DNA of 64,000 nt from Streptomyces sp. ISL-96 (GTDB lineage Bacteria > Actinomycetota > Actinomycetes > Streptomycetales > Streptomycetaceae): the NCBI RefSeq assembly GCF_018614035.1, contig NZ_JAGGPA010000011.1, positions 310,001 to 374,000 on the forward strand, given 5' to 3'. A program made the position numbers and the translations under genes. The notes beneath the pieces were generated by a model. It made no database searches. It worked only from the letters and a program-made list of their open reading frames with translations, and was not told the origin of the DNA. Numbering within the stretch: the first letter of the stretch is position 1; each line of letters opens with the position of its first letter. Positions 36,046 to 45,445 of this stretch are shown piece after piece.

Positions 36046-36624
36046 TCAGGACAGGCGCTCGTAACGGAAGAGGCGGGAGCGGGCGTCGGGTTCCGTCATG
36101 CCGAGCCCCTCGGCGATGCGGGACCAGGGGAGCTCATCTCCACGCAGGGCGAACGAAGCGGCCGTTGGGCCGATCCACGCGGTGATCGTCTCCAGTTCGT
36201 TCACCACCTTCAACGCGGCCAGCGGGCTGTCGTCGACCAGACGCTCCACGTACGCGCGAAGCTCCCGCAGCAACTCGGTGACGGCCTCGGGCAACGGCAC
36301 GGTGAGGGCTTCGACCTCGTCGAGATGGGTCGCCCAGTCATTGCTTGGGCCGGAGGTGTCGTATGCGTAGGGATCCTCGCGGCACACCTCCTCCCAGTCG
36401 ATGTGGTAGGTGTTCTCTCCGCGCCATCCGCAGGAGCACTTCCCGCGCATCCGGGTCGCGGTAGAGGCCCGCAGGGTACCGTCGTACACGAACCAGGCCG
36501 TGGATTCGTGGACGTAGCTGCCGCTTCCCGTGTCGAAGTAGGCGGGCCCCGGTTCACTGCCGTCAGCGAGCAGTACCCCGACCGCCCCTTTGTGCGAAGC
36601 GAACCCGTCGCGCTCCCAGTCCAT
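36046..36624 (-). CDS. Hypothetical protein with Cys-rich motif and helix-turn-helix-like C-terminus
   Basis: 192 residues. I place the start at ATG 36624 because a very good GGGAGGTG lies just upstream; an ATG at 36645 would put that signal inside the gene. A KCSCGWRG motif in the middle could bind zinc. The last 40 residues (LPWSRIAEGLGMTEPDARSR) resemble a helix-turn-helix. The family is widespread in Streptomyces but I know no function. Confidence 0.65.
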   Translation of the reverse strand: MDWERDGFASHKGAVGVLLADGSEPGPAYFDTGSGSYVHESTAWFVYDGTLRASTATRMRGKCSCGWRGENTYHIDWEEVCREDPYAYDTSGPSNDWATHLDEVEALTVPLPEAVTELLRELRAYVERLVDDSPLAALKVVNELETITAWIGPTAASFALRGDELPWSRIAEGLGMTEPDARSRLFRYERLS

Positions 36625-36894
36625 GGACACCTCCCACGTTCCCATGCCAACAGCATGCGCCGAGCGCGATGCATCGACTGCTCCACCATGCAGGAGCCCG
36701 ACATCGCCGCGCAGCCGAACCAGCTCAACCGGCAGACTGGTTGGAGGGCGAGAGAGGTCCGCGCGCCTCCCTGCCGGTCAGGCCCACCCCATGGGGCTAT
36801 CGACGCCCTTCGGGCCTGATCGGGACATGCCGTTCGTAGTGGAAGAGGCGCCGGGTCCCCGGCGGAGAGCTTCACTCCGGCGGGACTGAGCCCG

Positions 36895-37749
36895 GTGAGG
36901 TCCATGCGGGCCCGCGCGGGCTACCGTCCGCGTGCGGCGGCGCGCGGGGTGCGCGGCCGGACGTACACGATTGGTGTGCTGTTGGACAACGTCCGCAACG
37001 CGTTCTTCGCGGACGTCCTCGACGGCATCAGCGAAGAGCTCCGCCAGAGCGAGTACACCGTGCTGATCGGCGCGGCCGGATTCGGGCCGGAGGAGCAGGC
37101 CAGGACCATCCGCGCCATGGTGGACCGTCAGGTGGACGGCCTGATCCTCATCGCGCCGGGAACTCCGCGCGCCGAGGTGCTGGCCACGGCCGCGTCGACG
37201 CCGAAGACTTCGGCGCCGACTTGGTGGTGGATCACCTGGTCTCGCTCGGACGCCGTGACATCGCCCTCGTCTCGCCCGCGGGTACCAAGGCCGGCCAGTG
37301 GAAGCGCATGCCGGAGATCGTGCTGACCGACGGCTACCTCAAGGCCATGGAACGGCACGGCCTCGCGGAGGACGCGGGGGTCCACCACGCCGCGTACTCC
37401 GACGAAGGCGGCTTCAAGGCGGGCATGACCCGGCTGACGGCCGAGCACCCGCCGACCGCGGTCATGACTGGCGCCGACGTCGCCGCCCTGGGCATCTACC
37501 GCGCGGCCCACGAACTTGGACTGCGCATCCCTGACGACCTCTCGCTCGTCGGCTACAACAACACGGCCCTCGCCGCCTTGGCCCCCGTACAGCTCACCAG
37601 CGTCGACCAGTCGGGCCACACCATGGGCTGCGCCGCCGCCAGGATTCTCATCGAACGGGGTGGAGGGCCGACGGGACAGGGCCATGCAGACCACGGTGAC
37701 GCCCCGCCTGGTGGTGCGCTCCAACACCGCGGCGCCCAGAGGCCGCTAG
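36895..37749 (+). pseudogene. LacI-family regulator, broken
   Basis: The ligand-binding domain is clear: TYTIGVLLDNVRNAFFADVL, DRQVDGLILIAP, then in another frame VVDHLVSLGRRDIALVSPAG, TAVMTGADVAALGIYRAAHE, IPDDLSLVGYNNT and SVDQSGHTMG. The frame changes near 37195 (with a probable deletion of the effector-loop region) and again near 37655; after the second shift the normal end (TVTPRLVVRSNTAAP) is in yet another frame. The N-terminal DNA-binding helices are absent except for GYRP. It presumably once regulated the adjacent MFS gene, whose stop overlaps its end. Confidence 0.8.
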
Positions 37750-38978
37750 GCCGTGGACCGACCGCGGGGCAGCTCCACGGGGGTTCGGCGGGTGAGGGGC
37801 AGGAGCACTGCCGAGACCAGCGCGGTGACCAGGCCGAGCAGTCCGACGGCCGCGGCGAGACCGCCGAGCGCGCCCTTGCCACCGAGGAGTACCAGCGGGC
37901 AGACGAACTGGCCGAGGAAGAACGCCGACGTCCACAGACCGGTGCCGCGCCCCCGGTCGGCGAAGTCGAGCCGGGACATCGCCAGCGTCAGCAGTGACGG
38001 CAGAAGCAGCCCCGTACCGACGCAGTTCACCACGGCCCCCACGATCAGCAGGGGCAGGCTGTCGGCCGTCCCCATGACGAGGAAGCCGACGGCACACAGC
38101 AGGAAGACGGCCGGCAGACGGCGTCGCGGGCGGTCGGTGAGCCGGGTGAAGGCGACGGAGCCGAGGACGGTGGCGACACTCGCGACCGCTGTGACAGCTC
38201 CGATCACGCCGGTGGAAGCCACGCCCAGGTCGTCGAGGAGGTACGCCATCTCCACCGGCACGGTGTAGAACACGACGGCGCCGAAGACGGTCAGCAGGCA
38301 GATACCCGCCATGCGCCGCAGGGGAAACGGCCGCGGCTCCCTCTCGGTCTCCGCTCCGGTGGGGCCGGCCGGGCCGGACGCCGGCAGGGCCCGGGCCATC
38401 AGCGGGGCGAGCAGCAGGCCGACCGCGTACAGCCAGAAGGGCGCACGCCAGCCGACCGCGCCCAGGGCGCCTCCCAGCACGAAGAAGACCGTGGCGGACG
38501 ACGAGGCGCACATCGTCTGCAGTGCGAGGTACCGGTCGCGGACCCGTCCGGTGTAGTAGTCGCCGATCACCGTGGTGCAGGCGGTCATGATGGCCGCCTC
38601 GGCGATGCCCACCAGAGCCCGGCTGAGCACAATGGCGTACAGCGAGTCCAGCCACAGCGGGGCGGTGCCGAACAGCGTGTACAGGACGGTGGCCGTGACC
38701 AGCAGGCGTTTGCGGCCGAGCCGGTCGACGACGACGCCCGCGAACGGGGCGAGCAGAGCCAGCGACAGGGCCGGGACCGTCAGCACGAGAGGCACCAGGG
38801 CCGCGTTGCCGGCCACCCCTTCGAAGGCGTCCTGCATGCGGGGCAGTACCGGGGCGAGCAGAACCGCCCCGAGGACGGGCAGGCAGCTGCCGGCCATCAG
38901 CAGGACGGCGGGCAGCCTGCCGCGCACAGCCGGAGAGGGACCGTGGTCACGGGCGGGCAGGGCAGCGGGTGCGGGCAT
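37746..38978 (-). CDS. MFS transporter
   Basis: About 410 residues from ATG 38978 (TGGAG upstream); a longer frame to 39074 has no better start. Twelve hydrophobic segments; the MFS signature between helices 2 and 3 is FAGVVVDRLGRKRLLV. It resembles the DHA1 drug/metabolite group. It lies between the dead LacI gene and the catabolic island, so uptake of the island substrate is a possibility, export equally. Confidence 0.88.
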   Translation of the reverse strand: MPAPAALPARDHGPSPAVRGRLPAVLLMAGSCLPVLGAVLLAPVLPRMQDAFEGVAGNAALVPLVLTVPALSLALLAPFAGVVVDRLGRKRLLVTATVLYTLFGTAPLWLDSLYAIVLSRALVGIAEAAIMTACTTVIGDYYTGRVRDRYLALQTMCASSSATVFFVLGGALGAVGWRAPFWLYAVGLLLAPLMARALPASGPAGPTGAETEREPRPFPLRRMAGICLLTVFGAVVFYTVPVEMAYLLDDLGVASTGVIGAVTAVASVATVLGSVAFTRLTDRPRRRLPAVFLLCAVGFLVMGTADSLPLLIVGAVVNCVGTGLLLPSLLTLAMSRLDFADRGRGTGLWTSAFFLGQFVCPLVLLGGKGALGGLAAAVGLLGLVTALVSAVLLPLTRRTPVELPRGRSTA

Positions 38979-39217
38979 GGCGGCACTCCAGGGCGCGAGG
39001 CGGGAGGGTGGCGCCGCACGGCGGACGGGTCCGGTGGCGAGTAGGCGTCGGCGTACGGGCGTGTGATGTGCCACGACTATGCGTTCCGGGCGCTGACCTG
39101 CCCACCCCTGACGCGATCCAAGTTTGCGATGCCCCTGATCCAGCGCGTGGATACCCCCGTTGGATCCAGGGCGGGAACACAGGATGCACGCGGGGCGTGC
39201 CCGTCACGGTGCGCGCC
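38979..39217. promoter_or_regulatory. Promoter region of the MFS gene
   Basis: 240 bp between the stop of the LysR gene and the MFS start. It must hold the MFS promoter. Short complementary GATCC-containing segments lie near 39135-39175. No clear hexamers assigned. Confidence 0.35.
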
Positions 39218-40135
39218 TCACACCCGTGGCGTGTCCGCCAGTCGCCTGCCGACCCGTGCGGCCGTTTCGCGCAGCCAGATGTGGGCCGCGTCGTGCGTGT
39301 GCACCGGGTGCCACCACAACGCCTCGCGCAGGGGTACGGCCTCGTACGGCGGCTCCAGCACGCGAACGGCGGCGAGCGGCGCGAAGAGCCGGGCGAGACG
39401 TGCCTGTACCAGGGCGATGCGCCGGGTGCCCGCCACCAGCAGCGGCAGCAGCTGGAAGCTGTCGACGGAGACCTCCACGCGCGGTTCGATGCCGAGCATG
39501 CCGAGCTGACGTACGGCCGGGGCGTCGTAGGTCCGCTGATAGGTGACCCACGGCAGCCGGGCCAGGTCCTGCCGGGTGAGCCGGTCGTCGACGCTCGGGT
39601 GGTCGTCCGCGACGACGAAGACCCAGCGGTCCTCGTAGAGCTCGGTGGCGGGGAAGTCACTGATCACGCCGTGCGGCATGAGCAGGCCGTCGGTGGCGCT
39701 CAGCAGGGCGGCGGTGTCGTCGACCACGGTGGGCGGTGTCTGCGTGAAGCGCAGGCGGATGCCGGGGGCCTCCTCATGCACGACGCGGGCCAGTTCGATG
39801 CCGAAGACGGCGACGGCGTAGTCGGACGCCACGAGCCTGAACTCGCGGCTCTCGTTGGCCGGGTCGAAGTCGGCCTGGCTGGCGAAGAGGCGCTCCAGCA
39901 CGTCGTAGGCGGTGGAGGTGCGGTCGAGGAGGACCTGCCCGAGAGCGGTGAGCTCGTAGTGACCGCCGACCCGGGCGAGCAGATCATCGTCGAAGTGGCG
40001 GCGCAGGCGGGACAGGGCGGCGCTCATCGCGGGCTGGCTGAGCCCGACACGCTGCCCGGCGCGGGTGACGTTGCGTTCCTCCAGGAGCGCGCGCAGGGCG
40101 ACGACGAGGTTGAGGTCGAGGCGGGCCAGGTTCAC
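39218..40135 (-). CDS. LysR-family transcriptional regulator
   Basis: 305 residues from GTG 40135 with AAGGGGAAG upstream. The winged helix-turn-helix is at the N-terminus (LDLNLVVALRALLEERNVTR, GLSQPAMSAALSRLRRHFDD). The effector domain (about 95-300) has the NodD/SyrM-like FRLVASDYAVAVFG. It is divergent from the aromatic-degradation genes and probably activates them in the presence of a pathway intermediate. Confidence 0.92.
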   Translation of the reverse strand: MNLARLDLNLVVALRALLEERNVTRAGQRVGLSQPAMSAALSRLRRHFDDDLLARVGGHYELTALGQVLLDRTSTAYDVLERLFASQADFDPANESREFRLVASDYAVAVFGIELARVVHEEAPGIRLRFTQTPPTVVDDTAALLSATDGLLMPHGVISDFPATELYEDRWVFVVADDHPSVDDRLTRQDLARLPWVTYQRTYDAPAVRQLGMLGIEPRVEVSVDSFQLLPLLVAGTRRIALVQARLARLFAPLAAVRVLEPPYEAVPLREALWWHPVHTHDAAHIWLRETAARVGRRLADTPRV

Positions 40136-40263
40136 GGGACTTCCCCTTGCGGTACGGCGCCGAACAGGGACGTATAAACGCCATGGATGTCAGTCATCCA
40201 CAGAATCGATTTCCCTGATCGTAGGTGGCGGGTCCAGATTAGTCACACCGCAATCAGGAGGAC
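40136..40263. promoter_or_regulatory. Divergent LysR / catabolic operon promoter with possible operator
   Basis: 128 bp. A short palindrome CGAT-N7-ATCG (40207-40221) lies in the middle, about 55 bp before the operon start, and is of the size seen in LysR sites. An AGGAGG at 40256-40261 precedes the first gene. Confidence 0.4.
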
Positions 40264-41271
40264 ATGTTCGTGAAACCCGATTCCGAATCCGCGTCCGCGC
40301 TCTTCGCCGGTCCCTTCGCCCTTGGCACCCTCTCGGCCCCGGACGGGCCGGCCTTCCCCGCCCTCGTCACCCCCGATGCCCAGGTGCTCGATCTGGAAGT
40401 CGCCTTCGAGGAGGAGAGGTTGACGGTCCGAAACCTGCTGGACCGCTGGGAGACGGCTCTGCCACGGCTGCGGACGCTGGCCGGTGAGAGCGGCCTCGAA
40501 CGGCAACCGCTGGCGGACTTCCGGGTGCACGCGCCCGTCGAGCCGCGCCAGGTGTTCCAGTCGGGGGCGAACTACCGGCAGCACGTGATCGACCTGCACG
40601 TCGCGCACCGGGCCCCGGACGACGACCGCTCCGAGGCGGAGCGGCGCGCCGAGGCGGCGGAGATCATGGACCGGCGGGCGGCCGAGGACCTGCCGTACGT
40701 GTTCATCGGCCTGCCGAGCGCGATCACGGGTCCGTACGACGACGTCGTGCTGCCCGCCCGGGCCGGGAAGCCGGACTGGGAGCTGGAGTTGACGGCCGTG
40801 ATCGGCCGGCCCGCGCACCAGGTGAGCGTCGAGGAAGCTCTGCGGTACGTCGCCGGATACACCATCGCCAACGACCTCACGGACCGCGCCACCGTCTTCC
40901 GCCGGGACATGCCCCAGATCGGCACCGACTGGCTGCGCAGCAAGAATGCGCCCGGCTTCACCCCGCTCGGGCCCTGGATCGTACCCGCCGAGTCGATAGG
41001 CGACCCCGACGACCTGCGGCTGACACTGAAGCTGAACGGCGAGACCATGCAGGACGAGTCCACCAAGGACATGATCTTCAACGTGGCGCGCATGGTGGCG
41101 TACGCCTCGCAGTCGGCCCGTCTCCTGCCCGGCGACCTGGTGCTGACCGGCTCCCCGGCCGGCAACGGCATGCACTGGGGCCGGCTGCTGCGGGACGGCG
41201 ACGTCATGGACGGTTCGATCACCGGGCTCGGCGCCCAGCGCACCCGCTGTGTGGCGGAGGCTGCCTCGTGA
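40264..41271 (+). CDS. Fumarylacetoacetate hydrolase-family protein
   Basis: 335 residues. The FAH catalytic fold follows FQSGANYRQHV; metal-binding acids are in DWELELTAVIGRP and GYTIANDLTDR. Family members hydrolyse C-C bonds of diketo acids or decarboxylate/hydrate ring-fission products. AGGAGG ends 2 nt before ATG 40264 and 8 nt before GTG 40270, so the GTG may be the real start. The stop overlaps the next gene (GTGA). A second FAH gene closes the operon. Confidence 0.88.
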   Translation: MFVKPDSESASALFAGPFALGTLSAPDGPAFPALVTPDAQVLDLEVAFEEERLTVRNLLDRWETALPRLRTLAGESGLERQPLADFRVHAPVEPRQVFQSGANYRQHVIDLHVAHRAPDDDRSEAERRAEAAEIMDRRAAEDLPYVFIGLPSAITGPYDDVVLPARAGKPDWELELTAVIGRPAHQVSVEEALRYVAGYTIANDLTDRATVFRRDMPQIGTDWLRSKNAPGFTPLGPWIVPAESIGDPDDLRLTLKLNGETMQDESTKDMIFNVARMVAYASQSARLLPGDLVLTGSPAGNGMHWGRLLRDGDVMDGSITGLGAQRTRCVAEAAS

Positions 41272-42227
41272 TCGACCGTACGGATCCAGAGGGTGCGATA
41301 GCCAAGTCGGCCCGGGAGTGCTCGAACTGGGGGCGCTGGGGCGCCGACGACCGGCTGGGGACGCTCAACTTCCTGGACGAGGCCAAGCGCCGGGAGGGCG
41401 CCGCGCTGGTCCGGCGCGGTGTGAGCTTCTCGTTGTCGCAGCGGTTCGACATGAACGGCCCCCAGAAGGGCTGGCGGCGGCGGACCAACCCGGTCCACAC
41501 CATGCTGGACACGGGCACCGACGCGGCCCTCGGCAACCAGGGGTTCCCGCACGGCATCGGCGGCGCCGACGACGTGATCGCCATGCCGTTGCAGTGCTCC
41601 ACCCAGTGGGACGGCCTGGGCCACATCTTCGACCACGGCAAGGCGTGGAACGGCCGTCCCGCCGAGAAGGTCGTCACCTCCGAGGGCGACCTCGTGACGG
41701 GAATCGAGCACATGGCTCCGTACGTCGCCGGACGCGGCGTACTGCTCGACGTCGGCCGTGCCGTGGGTGAGGACGGCGAACTGCCCGACGGCTTCCCCAT
41801 CACCGAGGAACACCTGGAGCGCACCGCCGCCGCCCACGGTGTGACGGTCGGCCGCGGCGACATCGTCGTCGTACGCACCGGACAGCTCACCCGGACCCGC
41901 CGGGAGGGCTGGGGGGACTACGCCGGCGGCCCGGCGCCCGGCCTTTCGTTCACCACGGCCGGCTGGCTGCACGGCGCGGAGGTCGCCGCGATCGCCACCG
42001 ACACCTGGGGCTTCGAGGTGCGGCCCAACGAGTTCGAGAACGCCTTCCAGCCGCTGCACCAGGTTGCCATCCCCAACATCGGCCTGCTCATCGGCGAGAT
42101 GTGGGACCTCGACGCGCTCGCCGAGGACTGCGCCGGCGACGGCGTGTACGCGTTCTGGCTCACCGCCGCGCCCCTGCCCATCACCGGCGCCGTCGGGTCC
42201 CCGGTCAATCCGATCGCCGTCAAGTAA
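41268..42227 (+). CDS. Cyclase-family hydrolase (kynurenine-formamidase-like)
   Basis: 319 residues from GTG 41268. It has the PF04199 'cyclase' pattern: NWGRWGADDRLGTLNFL near the N-terminus and metal-binding TQWDGLGHIF with a second site in DVGRAVGEDGEL. Relatives hydrolyse amides or lactones such as N-formylkynurenine and isatin. In this operon it may open a lactone or amide in an aromatic pathway. Co-translated with the FAH gene. Confidence 0.85.
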   Translation: MIDRTDPEGAIAKSARECSNWGRWGADDRLGTLNFLDEAKRREGAALVRRGVSFSLSQRFDMNGPQKGWRRRTNPVHTMLDTGTDAALGNQGFPHGIGGADDVIAMPLQCSTQWDGLGHIFDHGKAWNGRPAEKVVTSEGDLVTGIEHMAPYVAGRGVLLDVGRAVGEDGELPDGFPITEEHLERTAAAHGVTVGRGDIVVVRTGQLTRTRREGWGDYAGGPAPGLSFTTAGWLHGAEVAAIATDTWGFEVRPNEFENAFQPLHQVAIPNIGLLIGEMWDLDALAEDCAGDGVYAFWLTAAPLPITGAVGSPVNPIAVK

Positions 42228-42250
42228 CCAGCGGAACAAGGGAGTTCCCC

Positions 42251-43399
42251 ATGAGCACACCGAGCACACCGAGCACACCCCGTACGGCCCTTGTGATCGG
42301 CGGCGGCGCGGCCGGCAACGCCGTGACGGTCCTGCTGCGCCGCGCCGGCATCACCGTGGAACTGATCGAGGCCAAGGACGACTGGAACGCCACCGCCGGC
42401 TCCGGCATCACCCTCCAGGGCAACGCCCTGCGCGTACTGCGCGAGCTCGGTGTGTGGGACCGGGTCAAGGAATCCGGCTTCAGCTTCGGGTCGGTGGGCA
42501 TCAAGGCCCCCGACGGCACCGTCCTGCACGAGCAGCGCGACATCCGCGCCGGCGGCGACGACCTGCCCGCCACCGTCGGCATGCAGCGCCCCCAGCTTCA
42601 GCGGATCCTCATCGACGCCGTCCGCGCCAGCGGTGCCACGGTGCGTCTGGGCACCAGAGCCGAGTTCCTGGAGCAGGACGCCGACGGCGTGAACGTGCGG
42701 TTCAGCGACAGCACCGAAGGCCGCTACGACCTGGTGATCGCCGCCGACGGTCTGGGCTCCGCCACCCGCGCGGCCATCGGCATCACGGCCAGACCCGAGC
42801 CCACCGGCATGGCCATCTGGCGCATCGCCGCCCCGCGCCCGGCCGGCGTGGTGCGCACCGACCTCGCGTACGGCGGCCCGGCCTACATCGCCGGGTACTG
42901 CCCCACCAGCGACACCACCCTGTACGCGTACGTCGTCGAGGCCGGCCGCGACCGCGCCTCCATCCCGCCGGAGTCGTACGCCGACGAGATGCGGCGCCTG
43001 GCCTCCGCGTACGGCGGGTTCTGGCCGGAGATCACCGCGCACATCACCGACCCGGCGAAGGTCAACTACACCTGGTTCGACCGGATGCTGGTCGAGGGCT
43101 CCTGGCACCGCGGCCGGGTGGTCCTCGTCGGCGACGCCGCCCACTGCTGCCCGCCCACCCTCGCCCAGGGCGCCGCCCTGTCGCTGGAGGACGCGTGGGT
43201 GCTCGCCCAGATGCTGTCCGGCGCCGAGCAGTGGGACGACGCGCTGTTCCAGGCGTACTACGAGCGGCGGATCGCGCGCGTCCGTCCGGTCGTGGAGGCG
43301 TCCGTGCAGATCGGGCGGTGGCAGCTCGACGGCGCCCGGAACGCCGACGTGCCCGGCCTGATGGCCCGCACCATGACGATGCTCCGGGAGCTGCCGTGA
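42251..43399 (+). CDS. FAD-dependent aromatic monooxygenase
   Basis: 382 residues from ATG 42251 (GGAG upstream). The group A flavoprotein motifs are intact: GGGAAGNAVTVLL (FAD binding), DLVIAADGLGSATR (DG motif) and RVVLVGDAAHCCPPTLAQGA (GD motif). It probably hydroxylates an aromatic acid to the diol used by the dioxygenase at 44425-45363. Three near-identical PSTPSTP codons at the N-terminus are a small repeat. The stop overlaps the amidohydrolase start. Confidence 0.9.
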   Translation: MSTPSTPSTPRTALVIGGGAAGNAVTVLLRRAGITVELIEAKDDWNATAGSGITLQGNALRVLRELGVWDRVKESGFSFGSVGIKAPDGTVLHEQRDIRAGGDDLPATVGMQRPQLQRILIDAVRASGATVRLGTRAEFLEQDADGVNVRFSDSTEGRYDLVIAADGLGSATRAAIGITARPEPTGMAIWRIAAPRPAGVVRTDLAYGGPAYIAGYCPTSDTTLYAYVVEAGRDRASIPPESYADEMRRLASAYGGFWPEITAHITDPAKVNYTWFDRMLVEGSWHRGRVVLVGDAAHCCPPTLAQGAALSLEDAWVLAQMLSGAEQWDDALFQAYYERRIARVRPVVEASVQIGRWQLDGARNADVPGLMARTMTMLRELP

Positions 43400-44412
43400 C
43401 CGCCGCCGCTCCGTGGCCGACCGTCGACGTACACGCTCACGTCCTGCTGCCCGAGGTCGAGGCGCTGGTCGCGGACCTGCCGGGGCTCGCCGGGGCGAAG
43501 GTGCTGGACGCCCGCCGCAACGGCCCCGCCGCCCTCGCCGTCAGCGGCCCCATGGTGCGCGAACGCATCCCCCGGCTGACCGACACCGTCGTACGCCTGG
43601 CCGCGATGGACGCCCAGGGCGTGGACGTCCAGCTGGTCAGCCCCTCCCCCTCGCACTACCACTACTGGGCCGACGAGGAGACGGCCGAGAAGGTGTACCG
43701 GCTGGCCAACGAGGCGACGGCCACGCACTGTTCGGCCGCCCCCGACCGGCTGCGCGGACTCGGACTCGTACCGCTCCAGCATCCGGAGCACGTGGTGCGC
43801 GCACTCGACCACGCCCTGGCGCAGGGGCTGTCCGGAGTGGAGATCTCCAGCCACGCACCGGGGCGGGAACTCTCCGACCCGGCCTACGCGCCCTTCTGGG
43901 CGCGGGCCGAGGAGACGGGCGCGATCGTCTTCCTGCACCCGTTCGGGTGCACACTCGACGAGCGCCTCGACCAGTGGTACCTGTCCAACACCGTCGGCCA
44001 GCCCACCGAGAACGCCGTCGCCCTCTCGCACCTCATCTTCTCCGGCGTGCTGGACCGCCACCCCGGCCTGAAGCTGATCGCGGCACACGGCGGCGGCTAC
44101 CTGCCCACCCACATCGGCCGCTCCGACCACGCGTGGTCGGCCCGCTCCGACGCGGGCGCCGCCTGCGCGCAGCCGCCGAGCAGCTATCTGAAGCGGTTGT
44201 ACTTCGACTCCCTGGTCCACGATCCGCATGTCCTGCGGGAGTTGGTCCGGGCCGCCGGTCCCGACCGGGTGCTGCTGGGTTCGGACTTCCCCTTCGACAT
44301 GGGCACCGAGGACCCGGTGGCCGCCCTGCGCGCCGCGCGTCTTCCCGAGCCCGAATTCGACGCCGTACGCGGCGCCAACGCTTCCGCCCTGCTCAACCTC
44401 GCCCTCGCCTGA
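43396..44412 (+). CDS. Amidohydrolase-2 family protein (ACMSD-like decarboxylase or hydrolase)
   Basis: 338 residues from GTG 43396. Metal ligands are VDVHAHVLLP (HxH), His in IVFLHPFG, His in AAHGGGYLPTHIGR and Asp in LLGSDFPFDMG. This matches the ACMSD/gamma-resorcylate decarboxylase group, which removes CO2 from aromatic or semialdehyde acids without oxygen. It may decarboxylate the monooxygenase product or the ring-fission product. Confidence 0.88.
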   Translation: MTAAAPWPTVDVHAHVLLPEVEALVADLPGLAGAKVLDARRNGPAALAVSGPMVRERIPRLTDTVVRLAAMDAQGVDVQLVSPSPSHYHYWADEETAEKVYRLANEATATHCSAAPDRLRGLGLVPLQHPEHVVRALDHALAQGLSGVEISSHAPGRELSDPAYAPFWARAEETGAIVFLHPFGCTLDERLDQWYLSNTVGQPTENAVALSHLIFSGVLDRHPGLKLIAAHGGGYLPTHIGRSDHAWSARSDAGAACAQPPSSYLKRLYFDSLVHDPHVLRELVRAAGPDRVLLGSDFPFDMGTEDPVAALRAARLPEPEFDAVRGANASALLNLALA

Positions 44413-44424
44413 GGAGGAACCGTC

Positions 44425-45363
44425 ATGAGCACACGTCTGCTCACCCATCTGCGGCACGTCGACCTCGCCGTGCCCGACTACGACAAGCAGCTCGACTTCT
44501 ACGCGGGCGTCTGGGGCCTGACCAAGGTCGCCGAGGACTCCGGCATCTCCTTCCTGGCCGCCGAGGGCAGCCCGGAGCAGTACGTCGTACGGCTGCGCCA
44601 GGCCGAGGAGAAGCGCCTCGACCTCGTCTCGTACGGCGCCGCGAACCCCACGGACGTCGACACCCTCGCCGAACGCCTGCTCGCCGGCGGCGGCCGGCTG
44701 ATCTCGCAGCCGGGCAGTGTCGACACCCCCGGCGGTGGCTACGGCTTCCGCTTCTTCGACGTCGACGGCCGAACCATCGAGGTCTCCGCCGACGTCGAGG
44801 TGCGGCAGCACCGCAAGATCGAGGAGAAGGAGGCCATCCCGGTCAAGCTGTCGCACGTAGTGCTCAACTCCCCCGACCTGAACCGCACCCGTGAGTGGTA
44901 CGAGCGCCACCTCGGCTTCGCGCTGTCCGACACGCTCAGTTCGCCGCACATGGGCGAGGTCATGCACTTCATGCGGATCAGCAACCAGCACCACTCCATG
45001 GCCATCGCCCAGGGCCCGCACACCGCCCTGCACCACGTCTCCTTCGAGATGCGCGGCATCGACGAGTACATGCGGGGCTCCGGCCGCGTGTTGCGCGCCG
45101 GGTTCCGCAAGGTCTGGGGCCCGGGACGGCACATGGCGGGCGACAACACCTTCACGTACTTCCTCGACCCGCACGGCAACACCGTCGAGTACACGACGGA
45201 GCTGGAGGAACTCGACGAGGACACCTGGCACCCGCACGTCTACGACTTCTCCCAGCCCGAGGTCACCGACCAGTGGGGCACCGCCAACCCCATGAACGAA
45301 CTCATCGCCAAGGAATCCTTCAACGACGTCGACCGCGGCGTGTTCGTCGCCCCGCCCGTCTGA
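44425..45363 (+). CDS. Extradiol (catechol 2,3-dioxygenase-type) ring-cleavage dioxygenase
   Basis: 312 residues with two VOC modules. The N-terminal one (LTHLRHVDLAVPDYDKQLDF) has lost metal binding; the C-terminal one has the iron ligands His in KLSHVVLNS, His in LHHVSFEM and Glu in GNTVEYTTE, plus a His in QHHSMAI. ATG 44425 follows GAGGAGG. It should open a catechol-type ring in the meta position, giving the substrate for the FAH-family hydrolases. Confidence 0.9.
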   Translation: MSTRLLTHLRHVDLAVPDYDKQLDFYAGVWGLTKVAEDSGISFLAAEGSPEQYVVRLRQAEEKRLDLVSYGAANPTDVDTLAERLLAGGGRLISQPGSVDTPGGGYGFRFFDVDGRTIEVSADVEVRQHRKIEEKEAIPVKLSHVVLNSPDLNRTREWYERHLGFALSDTLSSPHMGEVMHFMRISNQHHSMAIAQGPHTALHHVSFEMRGIDEYMRGSGRVLRAGFRKVWGPGRHMAGDNTFTYFLDPHGNTVEYTTELEELDEDTWHPHVYDFSQPEVTDQWGTANPMNELIAKESFNDVDRGVFVAPPV

Positions 45364-45445
45364 TTCCCCCGCCCCAGGGGGTCCGCTCACCCGCCTCACG
45401 GCTCCGTACCGGCTCCGCATCAACGACGATCGAAGGAACCGTCTC

